From the NCBI GenBank assembly GCA_034231615.1, contig CM067306.1, positions 37,306,071 through 37,370,070 on the forward strand: a DNA stretch of 64,000 nucleotides, read 5' to 3'. Each line of letters starts with the position of its first letter. The first letter of the stretch is position 1. Made by a program: the position numbers and the translations under genes. Source of the DNA: Meghimatium bilineatum. Its lineage: Eukaryota; Mollusca; Gastropoda; Stylommatophora; Philomycidae. The notes beneath the pieces are model-generated. The model searched no databases. It was not told where the DNA came from and saw only the letters and a program-made list of their open reading frames with translations. Below, piece by piece: positions 43,756 to 55,700 of the stretch.

Positions 43756-46700
43756 GTATGTAGTTTATACGTTGGTGGTCGCAATAGAAGTTAATAATTA
43801 ATAATAATAAAATTGAGCTGTGTACAAATAAAGGGAGGGCTGACCAAGTACGCTTGTTTCAAGAACTGGTACGAAATCAGGGACAAACAAAAAATTTAAA
43901 ATGTAATGTCAAAAATTATTTTACCCACCCCCTCAATTTGTAACAACTACATACATGTTTGCTTCAGATTTTTAGAAACATTAAAATTTAAAAAAAAAAA
44001 AAATTCAGTTTAATTGGATATTAAACAAATAGTTAAGGTCAATTTTTTATCAAACAACTTTCACACTTTTTTGGAGATCCCCTCTTGCAATGGTTGACGC
44101 CAAGTATTGAAACCCCCCCCCCCCCTCTTAATTAAGACACTATTTCTCACCTAATGTAAGTGAAATAGAAACTACTTCATATGGTGAGACTGCTCATTTC
44201 AACTGTTGACTTGAGTCCAGTTTGGTGGTATCAGAGATTTTAACCATAAAATATAGTGGAGGTCGCGGTTCTGGTAATCTAGTCACTACTAATTCCTGTG
44301 ATTATTTTTTGTATTCGATAATAATTTGCTTGTTTGTTTATTTGTTAAACGGGGATTTGAGCCTCCAACCGAGGCACGACCCTTTCAAACTAAGAGAGGA
44401 GTCTATGTTGATTATATCGCGTCGTTCATATGTAGTTCAATTATAGAAAGTCTGGTATACTACTGTCCGCTCAGTGAAATAAGTAAAGTAACCCATATCA
44501 TTTATTAATGCCGTAGGAGTGTGAGATGTTATCGATTTCACATTTCAGAGGCTCTGCAAATGAGCGCTGTAGCCATCTCCTCTCCCTCGCAGTCTTTACT
44601 TCCCGGATTAATCCGGTACCCATTTAAGGCTGGGTCGACCCGGGAGCCGTTGCGATCTGAAAAACGTTTCCGTCTCAACATAAGAATAAACCAAGGACCA
44701 CTCATATGCGAAGCCAGTGCGCTAACCACTGCTCTAACGCCGCTTAGTGTACTGGCATGGCAAACTAAAAGCCATGAGATCAGGTAATTAATAAGGAAAT
44801 TTGGGGGGGGGGGGGAAGGGGGAGGACATAAAAATTCGAAGCAACTATTGGCCTTCAAATAAGGTGATGTTGGGCCCAGAGATGTCATGCACACCAGAGT
44901 GCACAGGCCGGCGCTACATAGCTGGTCGAGCATCAGGGTCAGCGAACCACAGCTGGCCAAAACCCTCAGTACACTTCCACGCAGTGGGCCTGGAAACAGG
45001 AGTGCAGCAATCCTGCTGTAGCCTGGCCAAGTACTAGGGATCGAAGATACGGGAATGACAACCCGGCCCAAATAATGCTGGCTGAAGATGGATGTGTCAG
45101 GTCGAAAGGCGCAGATAACGCAGCTTGCTGTAAAACATGACACAACGCAGATCACCCTCATACGTCCTTCTCAGGACGGTCAGGGAATGCTTTCAGAGGG
45201 TCCGCCGCAAGGCGTACGACGAAGAAGAAGAAGAAATAAGGTGATGCAAATTTTTAATCATATCTAAGATGCCCATTAGACTCGCAAGTCCCGTATGCAT
45301 ATTATCTATGCCAGTTCAGAAATAAACATGAGCAGCCTAAAAGTCTGATGGCATAAATAAATGAGACAGGATCTTCTTTTAATCCATGACACGTAACATG
45401 CTTTATCATGTCTTTCCACGGCCTTCTGTTTCGTGTGATGTCAATCATTTCCGATATCAACGTTCTCCCATGCCACAATGGTAGGTTGTCAAGCATTGTC
45501 ATTCTAGCCTGTTGTGACATGTTCCATCTTTTCTCTTCTTATGATGTGTCCACAAAATGTGGACTGTCTCATTCTGATGGGGGTGAGCAGATCTCTTTTT
45601 TAACTAACTTTCAAGAAATTCTGATTACTATTCTTTATCTGCCCACGGTATACTTAACATTCTTCTATATGTGGAAGGATAAACAAGTATATTTTGAAAC
45701 CAGTGATGCATATCCTGTCGGACACATTGCTTTTAAACTATTGTATAATGTTTAGATACTACTCAGGGCTAATAGCACAAATATTTGTATGCGGACTTGG
45801 TAAACTTTACCATTCCTTTCTAAAATCTAATTTCATTTAAGTTCAGACGTTTCTGTATATTAAGAAATACAAAAATAGGTAGGTGTGTTACCAAAATGAA
45901 ACATAAAACACCTTAACAACGAGATACAAAGACAGACGACGTTTCGACTATAAAGCCTTCATCAGGACAAACAATGACCACAATAAAATAAGTCTTACAT
46001 GGAGACAAATAGGGTTATACTGAGGACAATAGCAGATAGGTAATGAGGGAAGAAAAGAAGACTAGTCGCTGCATCAGTTAAGTTATTTTACTACTATTTT
46101 ATTCTCATATATCACAATTATCTGCTCATATTCTCTTCCTGCTGTTTGCTCATTCTCTTCTGTTCCTGCCATTTTTGGCCTCTTTCTCTCTCCCACCTGA
46201 TCCCTCGTACCATCTCATTTTGCTCTTCCCTTACATCATGATTGCTTGTCTGTAGCATTCATTCTCTGTTGCCACTTTTGAGGTGAGTATTTTTATTTTA
46301 TTTTAATGTAATTTACTTGCTACCATATCTTTTCCTTTGTTCATCTCACATTCTTCAGTCTACTTTCTCCTCCCTACTTACTACTAACTTCTCCCCATAC
46401 GTTTTTCTCACCTGTCATGCTTCCACATCTTTTCTTTCCTCATTACCTATCTGCTATTGTCCTCATTATAACCCTATTTGTCTCCATGCAAGACTTGTTT
46501 TATTGTGGTCATTTGTTTGTCCTGATGAAGGCTTTATAGTCGAAACGTCGTCTGTCTTTGTATCTCGTTGTTAAGTTGTTTTATGTTTCATTTTGGTAAC
46601 ACACCTACCTATTTTTGTATTTCTTGACATTTTGCCCTGTGTTACCCCAGCCACCTACTTCCTGTTTAGGGTTGTTACCCTACACTGGTTGATTTATCCC

Positions 46701-49700
46701 TTGAGTTTCTGTATATTACTTTTGGTGCTCTTGCTTTGAGAGGCCACCACTGTTCAGTTTAAGTGCTGGTACCAACAATACATCAAATTGGTACAATTGG
46801 TCGGCTTTCTAACCACGAGCTTGAGTTGACTGTTCAATCCCATTGAAGGTTAAAGTGACCCAGACGACATGCTCAAATAGAATTTGCAGGTCGAAAAGCG
46901 CTGCCAAGCGATGCAGTATGACATAATTCATTCCATTATCCGGACAACAGCATGTTTATCTGGGGGAAAAAAAAAGTAATTTCGACCCATTTGAGTTTGT
47001 CATGTGATAACACTAACTCCTCTTCTAGCTGATATGGACTAACGAGTCTTGATATAACTCTAAAGTAGAGGCGAATAAAGAAATGGACATGAGATTGAAA
47101 CTTTAAAATAAATGGTTTTATATTCAAATACTACAAAATACTTGCAAGGAAGGGAACTGGCCACCCCACCTAATAGTTGCTGCGGCTTAGTACATGAAGA
47201 GTTATCTTCATCCCCGACGGCAGATGCCATGGGACCTACCTTTACCTTTTACTACAAAATCATCTCCGTTTGTGTGGTTTAAAAAAGAAAGGTCGAAGCT
47301 AGAAATACTAATTTAAGCGATAAATACTATATTAAGCAATAATGTTACTGTAATATTATACTCCGTGGGTCCGGCTCTGTGGCGATGTAGTGCAGAGTGC
47401 GTATGTGACGGCCAAGGTATCGAGTTCGTTCCCCGTCACAGGCAATTGTGCATCTGAACCGTTCAGAAAACAATGGCAAACTAACTACTGACGTTTTTAT
47501 ATTGCCTAGAAAATCACCACAGCCAACAAATACTGGGTTGATAGCTATGTCCTAAATAGGATACGCTACCAATGTATACAAATATTATTAAAGCCCTCGC
47601 CTCTGTGCAGACTTCTCAATGTAGTGAACACAATTGAGAATTGGAGTTTCATGCTGTTATTCAATTAAGCTATATTGAAGGCAACTGTTCTGCATATGTT
47701 TGTGAGGTTATGTTGAAGACAAATGTTCAGCACATGTCCGTAAATAAGGTAGGGGTTTGGGTTGTAACCCCCCCCTCCCCCTTTAGCAATTCTGAACATG
47801 GCTTTTAGTACTTGGACGTTAACCAAAATTTTGCTAAAACCTCTCCTGTAGGGATTGTTCTCAAATAGGTCTTGAAAATTAGGTAAAACTACCTCCTTAT
47901 GGTAATCATATCTACGGCTCTGGTTCTGCATATGTTTGAGAAGCTATTTTGAAGACAAATATTTTGCGCATGGTTGAGAAACTATTTTTATATATGGTTG
48001 AGACGCTATTTTTTTATATAGTTGAGAAGCTATTTTTGTATATGGCTGAGAAGCTATTTTTGTATATAGTTGAGAAGCTACTTTTGTATATAGTTGAGAA
48101 GCTATTTTTGTATATAGTTGATAAGCTATTTTTGTATTTGGTGAGAAGCTATTTTTGTATATAGTTGAGAAGCTATTTTTGTGTATAGTTTAGAAGCTAT
48201 TTTTGTATATAGTTGAGAAGCTACTTTTGTATATAGTTGAGAAGCTATTTTTGTATATAGTTGAGAAGCTATTTTTGTATTTGGTGAGAAGCTATTTTTG
48301 TATATAGTTGAGAAGCTATTTTTGTGTATAGTTTAGAAGCTATTTTTGTATATAGTTGAGAAGCTATTTTTGTATATAGTTGAGAAGCTATTTTTGTATA
48401 TAGTTGAGAAGCTATTTTGAAGACAAATGTCCTGCATATGTTTGAGAAGAGCTGTATGAAAGTTACTGCCTCTGTGCCGGAGGCTTCTACTCAATGGATT
48501 GAACACAAATGATAGTTGAAGTCTTCTGAACTTTAGAATATAACGCCTTGAAGAAAACAACGAGTATGTGTATGGTTGACATGACTCCCCCTTCGAAGTT
48601 TACAAGAGGTTGTTGCAAATTTTGTTGTTGATTGCCCCTTTAAGTCTTCTGTTATTTAACTTTGTATAGGCCCCCTATTGTCTCTTTTTGATGTTTCTTT
48701 ATTGGAACTGCAGACTGTTTGAATACGCTTAGAAACAACAAACTGCAAATGTTCTTTTCTCATTCCACAGGCCTGGCTATATCTGATATGGGGTGCCTTA
48801 TACCCCTCATATGGACAAACATCTGCTCAATTCCAGCATTCCGAGAACTGAACCTGCCTTTTGAACCAATAGAGATCCAATACGTCACAGGGGCGTGGCC
48901 ACATGTCATATTCGCTCGAGTCACAATCTGGATTACAGTCTTCATTGCTCTGGAAAGATGTCTGTGTATAACTATGCCATTAAAGGTTAACTTGGTCCAA
49001 TATATCAATGTACCACTGTTATATCTCTCATAACTTTATCACCAGGTATGCAAAAATTATCGATATTAACTCTATTCGTAATTTACAATAATCGCCATGT
49101 AGACCCGCTTCTCGCGTCGAGACACCAACGATTTTTCATTATTTTTTTTTTTACAGGGAATCGAAATATCTTACGTTATGACTGGGTACCGCTTACGAAG
49201 ATAGATTACGTTGAACTTGCCTTACGAAGATAGATTACGTTGAACTTGCCTTACGAAGATAGATTACGTTGAACTTGCCTTACGAAGATAGATTACGTTG
49301 AACTTGCCTTAAGAAGATAGATTACGTTGAACTTGCCTTACGAAGATATATTACGTTGAACTTGCCTTACGAAGATAGATTACGTTGAACTTGCCTTACG
49401 AAGATAGATTTCGTTGAACTTGCCTTACGAAGATAGATTACGTTGAACTTGCCTTACGAAGATAGATTACGTTGAACTTGCCTTACGAAGATAGATTACG
49501 TTGAACTTGCCTTACGAAGATAGATTACGTTGAACTTGCCTTACGAAGATAGATTACGTTGAACTTGCCTTACGAAGATAGATTACGTTGAACTTGCCTT
49601 ACGAAGATAGATTACGTTGAACTTGCCTTACGAAGATAGATTACGTTGAACTTGCCTTACGAAGATAGATTACGTTGAACTTGCCTTACGAAGATAGATT

Positions 49701-52700
49701 ACGTTGAACTTGCCTTACGAAGATAGATTACGTTGAACTTGCCTTACGAAGATAGATTACGTTGAACTTGCCTTACGAAGATAGATTACGTTGAACTTGC
49801 CTTACGAAGATAGATTACGTTGAACTTGCCTTACGAAGATAGATTACGTTGAACTTGCCTTACGAAGATAGATTACGTTGAACTTGCCTTACGAAGATAG
49901 ATTACGTTGAACTTGCCTTACGAAGATAGATTACGTTGAACTTGCCTTACGAAGATAGATTACGTTGAACTTGCCTTACGAAGATAGATTACGTTGAACT
50001 TGCCTTACGAAGATAGATTACGTTGATCTTGCAAAATTCAATATAAATAGTCATCATTTTGTTCCAATTGTCATCGAGAGATGCATATATCACCAGTCAA
50101 CAATCTACAAGTATGTGCTACTCTTTCAATGCGCATCGAGGAGTGTAATTTCCTTTTTAAAATCTCCGAATATTCTGGATCAACATCAAAGACCTGACTA
50201 TCACGATTTCCCCCTACTTATCTGCATCGCTGAAGAAGTTCGTCCATCACTTGATGACGATGACCATTTGTTACATCCACCATTGATATTCAGTTTGAAC
50301 GTTAACCAAAAGGTTGCTAAAACATCTGCTGTAGGGATTGTTCACAAAGAGGTCTTCAAAATTAGGTAAAACTACCTCCTGAAGATAATCATATCTACGG
50401 CTCTGCATTGAGATGAGTTATGTCCTTGAAGATGTTCGTCTATCACAAGTGATGATAACTACTTGTTACATCAACTACTGAATAAAACTGCAGCCAAGAG
50501 AATAGAAGCTATCGAAATGAAGTGCCAGCCGAAGACGGATGTGTCGGGCCACTGACACAAATAACACGGCGACACAACGCATTCCTATTTTCTGGACTAC
50601 ATCCTGCTGCAAATCTGATACGACCATGGTCCTGTTATAAGAGAGATCCAGCGGAAGTTTGAAAATGAACGATGAAGAAGAAGAAGAAGAAGAAGAAGAA
50701 ATGAAGTACTATAGAAGAGTCTTGAAAATGTTTTATCAATGGCACTTATGTAGAACGCAGGTCTTGTAGTTTTACTAGACGACGACGACTAACATGCTAT
50801 TACTATCTGACTATGGGGTGCTAACATGAAACAATACAAATGACAGTACACAGGACATAATCGACATTTCGACCAAAAGACCTTTATTAAGATAGCACAC
50901 ACACACAAACATACACACACACATAATTTTAAAAAACAACGAGCAGGAATGACACAACTGACCTACACATGAACTATCAAAATATGGAGATGACCAGTAG
51001 GATTGAAACTGGGTCAGAGATGGTGCATACAGGAAATACACAAAAACACAAAAACATGTGAGAACGAAACGAACAGGGAAATGACAGAACAACATGAATA
51101 AAACGAGGAGCTCACTAACATAAACTAAACAATAGAATGATCGGAATTGGGTCCAAAAGGCTTGAGGGTTTCAAACTAAAAAATAAGCCGGTTTGTAAAG
51201 GCGTTTCTATCATACGTGGTGCAAGATCTGAGGGCGTAACCTGGATATCACTGTGGTGCAGTAAGTTACCTGGGTCAATATTAAAGATCTGACCTATCAC
51301 GATCCACCCCTCCCCACCCCCTGATGTTTTTCGTCCATCAGACGATGGTGATGACCATTTGTTACATCCACCATTGATTTTCAGCTAGAGTTATGTAATT
51401 GACAATTAGTTCGTAGATAACTAATAAACCGCAAATGTCATTGGACAGTTCGGGAATGATTTTTATCATCTATATGATTGTTGATATAATGACTTTCTAG
51501 CTAATCTCCGATGTTGAGCTCGCCTGACCACACTTACCATCTGTTCTTTCTCGTCTTCTAACCGCACTTACCATCTGTTATTACTCGTCTTCTGACAGCA
51601 CTTACCGTCTGTTATTACTCGTCTTCTAACCGCACTTACCGTATGTTATTACTCGTCTTCTAACCGCACTTACCGTCTGTTATTACTTGATGTCTGTTCT
51701 TTGTACACTTCTATACCCCGTACTGATGGTCGGAGTGCTTTGCAGTTTTTGCGTAGTCCCGATCCCTCTGTAACTATTCCCACTCTTCTCCGCCTTGCTG
51801 AATTGATGCTTACACTTAACTATTTTACATTTGATGCACAATTTTTCGATAGGATCAGTAGCATTGTTTCGGAGACTAAGATGAGACCCAGTTATGCCTG
51901 TCTGTTCATGGGACATCTTGAACATCAGGTTTGGGAGGCATATGGTGGCCGTTTTCCATTTCTTTTTCATAGATATATTGATGACATAGACATCAATTGT
52001 CTCGCTTCGTCAAGTTTATCAACAACTTCAAATGTGCTATTCAATTCATATCTAACATTTCCATTACTTTTGTTAAGTTTCTTGACATTATTGTCACAAT
52101 TCAACCCCCCTCCCCTTACCTCAGTATATATTTTTGCTACAAACCTACTGATGCACATGGTTTTCTGCTCTTCACTTCTTCTCCTGCTTGTCGAAACTCT
52201 CTGCCATCCTCCCAGCTTCTTCGCCTTCGTCGCTTATGTAATGATGATGATGACTTTCTTTGTAAATCCTCTGAGATGATTGATTTCTTTCGTAGACGCT
52301 CGTTCCCTGACAGTGTCTTTTCATCGGATTGGCTTTGCGTCCGCAAGTTATCTCGCCTTGATATCTTGACTTATACTCAGGGTACTTCCGCCTCATATGA
52401 TAGAGTTAAACATGTCTTTGTCGTTCATTCTCTACTGTTCGTTGCAACTTGCTCAAACTTTATTCCCTTCTCCAGTCTGATCCTCACACTTGTACCGTTT
52501 TCCAGGACTTTCCGCTGATTGCCTATAGGCATGACAAAGAAATCTTCATGAAATCTTGGTCCACAGTTACTTTAGGACTCATGCTTCCGGACCATTTTCG
52601 CACAGTTCGTTTCAACCACGTTCGTTGCTACACATGTGCCTACATAGTTCAGATGTGTTTAATTTCCTAAGGCCACTTTCACTATCGATGAGACTTTCAC

Positions 52701-55700
52701 ATGTGAATCTCCTAATGTCATTTACTTTATCCTATGTAAACGCTGTGGCAAGCAGTATATATAGGTGAAACGTGCTTAAGATTAAGTTACCGCTTCTGTA
52801 GGCATCTTCATGCAATCAAACACGGTAAGCCTACTCCTGTTGCCATACACTTCAATCGTGGTGGCCATCATGGTTCCCTTGATATTGTTTGAAAAATGTA
52901 TTCATTACGGCCACGTTGTTTTCTGTACAGAAGTTTAGCAAACGTTCACCTCTATTGTTCCTACTGCCAATCCCGTATGTACATTGATTCAAGTCATGTT
53001 GATCTCTGACCTGACCTACGTTTGCGTTGAAGTCGCATATACTTATTTTAATATCTTGTTTATGTATTTCGTCCAGCGCGAAATGAAGTTAATCGTAAAA
53101 ATCTTCAATTTCTTTTTCATCTGCCGCTGATGTTGGGGTATAAATCTGTGTAATGGCGATGTTTATTTTTTCTACCTTTATTCTGATGGTGATTATACGC
53201 TCATTTAAGGGGGTAATAACCCAATAAAGATCTGATATTTTTGGAGACGTAAAATCCTACACCACTAAATCCACCATTTTCTGATCCGGAGAAAATACAC
53301 AATTCTCCATTTGTTAATGTGGTATGTCCTTTATTTGCCCATCTATGTTCCGCTATGCCCAGTATGTCTACTTGTGTTCTTTTCATCTCTTCTATTACTA
53401 CGTTTTGCTTCCCATGTTTGGAACTCATAACGTTCCATGTTCATAATTTAATTTGTTTGACTTTTCCTTTTACGTTAACATCCATGATATTGATTGAATG
53501 ACTTACTACTGCTCACCGCCACTTTTCAATGGATATTATTACTGATGCTACACCACAAGACCACAATCCTAGAGAAAGAGCTAGATTAATCCATTGGAAA
53601 TTTCTAGGCACAATATGCCCGTAGGTTGCCATTACTTTCAGGGAGCTATACATCAGGGAGGTATAAATGCATCAGGGATGTGCGAATACATCAGGGAGAT
53701 GTAGATACATCATGGAGTTCTAGATACATCAGGGGGGTGTAGATACATCAGAGAGGTGTGAATGTATCAGGGAGATGTAGATACATCAGGGAGATGTAGA
53801 TACATCAGGGAGTTCCAGATACATCAGGAAGGTGTAGATACATCAGGGAGGTGTAGATACATCTGGGAGGTGTAGATACATCTGGGAGGTGTAGATACAT
53901 CTGGGAGGTGTAGATACTTCAGGTTGGTACAGGTACTTAATGGGAGTACAGATACATCAGGGTAGTGTAGATATATCTGGGTGGTGTAGATACATCTGGG
54001 TGGTGTAGATACTTCAGGTTGCTACAGGTACTTAATGGAAGCACAGATACATCTGGGTGGTGTAGATACTTCAGGTTTGTACAGGTACTTAATGGGAGCA
54101 CAGATACATCTGGGCGGTGTAGATACATCTGGGTGGTGTAGATACATCTGAGTGGTGTAGATACATCAGGGTGGTGTAGATACATCAGTGAGGTGCATGT
54201 ACATCAGGTAGGTGTAGGCACATCAGATCGATGAATATACATCAGGGAGGTGCAGATACATCTGGTAGATCCATATACACCAGGGAGGTGCAGGTACATC
54301 AGTGTGGTGCAGATACCTCAGGTAGGTGCAGGTACATCAGATAAGTGCAGGTACATCAGGTAGGCGCAGGTACATAAAGTAGATGCAGGTATATCAGGTA
54401 GGTGTAGACACATTTGTACATCAGGTCGATGCATATACATCAGGTAGGTGCATGTATATCAGTGTGGTGCAGGTACATCTGAGATATGTAGGTAGGCGAA
54501 TGTGCGCATAACAGTGAAAAGTAAATTAGTCTAGGCGTTTTTAAGTCTTTAGATAACTGAGGATAGCCAATCCAGACTGTGAAAAATCAGCGGTAGTGTC
54601 AGCAAGAATGAAAACAGTTTTGAGATGGGGAAATTTCCTCTCCTGTCCCCATACACATTCTGTTGTCTGGACCGTACCGTACCTCCGAGATCAAGTGTGA
54701 AGGGAGAGTGATGCTGATTGTATTACGCAACTTTTCATCACTTTAACACAATTCTCATAGCGAAAGTCATGGTATCCTACTCATCATAGATTAACAATAA
54801 ACTCAACGGAGGACTTGTGTGCATATAGCGCATGCAAAAGTACTGGATGATCGAAAATTGAACAGAGTAATATGAACAAATGCATTTCTGGTACATTTTA
54901 TATGATCAAATTTCAATTTAACAATTATTATCACAAGAAAGTGCAGAAGACATAAAATCATATATACACGGAATAAATAACATCAGATTCTCGCCAGATC
55001 TGCGGTTCTAATGTACATCACCCGTTACATATTCCATTCAAAGAAAAATATCGAAGCACCACTGACGCAAAAAAAAAACAAAAAGGGTTGTCTCCGTGTT
55101 TTCAAGGATCGAGTGATTGTAAAGAATGGTCACACCGCCATTTGAATTGAAAGTCGTTGAATTGCTTGCCCCCCCCACCCCCTCTAAAAGCTTGTAAGAG
55201 AGTACAGGATTGCCTTCATGGTGTTCGGGTTTACCCACCTTTAGTCTTTCCCTTTCCAAGAAGTGGCACGTCGAGAGTACCACTCACCGCACGTAACTCC
55301 GTAGCTATAATCGATAATTCCCAGGGACTCATAATTTTTTTCAGAATGTTTTCAGTGATCAGCACTACTTTATTACCCTGTTCCAAATTTTCTCTGACGG
55401 ATTTCAGTTTTGCTGCAGCGAGTACATACTATCGAATTAAGGAAAATAGTCATTCACTGTTGCATAGAGCCACATATTGTCATATGAAAGAGAATCATAG
55501 GAAGTAAGAAACTAGAAGCCATAGAGATGTGGTTCTACAGAAGATTGATGAGAACCCCAGCGGGCAACTAGAAATATTAATGAAGCAATCTTATCTGATT
55601 ATATTATATCCTTGTGTGATTTTAAGACCGAGAGATTAGAGCGTTGGTCATACACTATGAGGTCCAGTGTTCGACTCCGGTAAAGACAATGTCTTTTTTC

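Noticed and set aside
44538-45161. 207-codon minus-strand ORF as a gene
   Set aside because: It runs across two different repeats (tRNA-headed SINE and SINE-A/composite) and has no recognisable domain.
46516-46555. Active self-cleaving hammerhead ribozyme
   Set aside because: The core CTGATGA...GAAAC is present, but the flanking TTTGTC and GTCTGTC cannot form helix I in a monomer, so I list it only as a hammerhead-like core.
49048-49233. Continuation of GPCR coding sequence after 48985
   Set aside because: Reading through meets a stop at about 49033, and the hydrophobic TM4 continues only from the acceptor at 55900.
49190-50033. CRISPR array
   Set aside because: The 29-bp repeats are contiguous with no unique spacers, lie in an intron, and no Cas-like genes exist; the genome is eukaryotic. 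The same applies to the other arrays.
53201-53428. Craniofacial development protein 2 homologue
   Set aside because: That name is a common mislabel of the LINE endonuclease domain; the GDFNA-type block and adjacent repeats show its origin.
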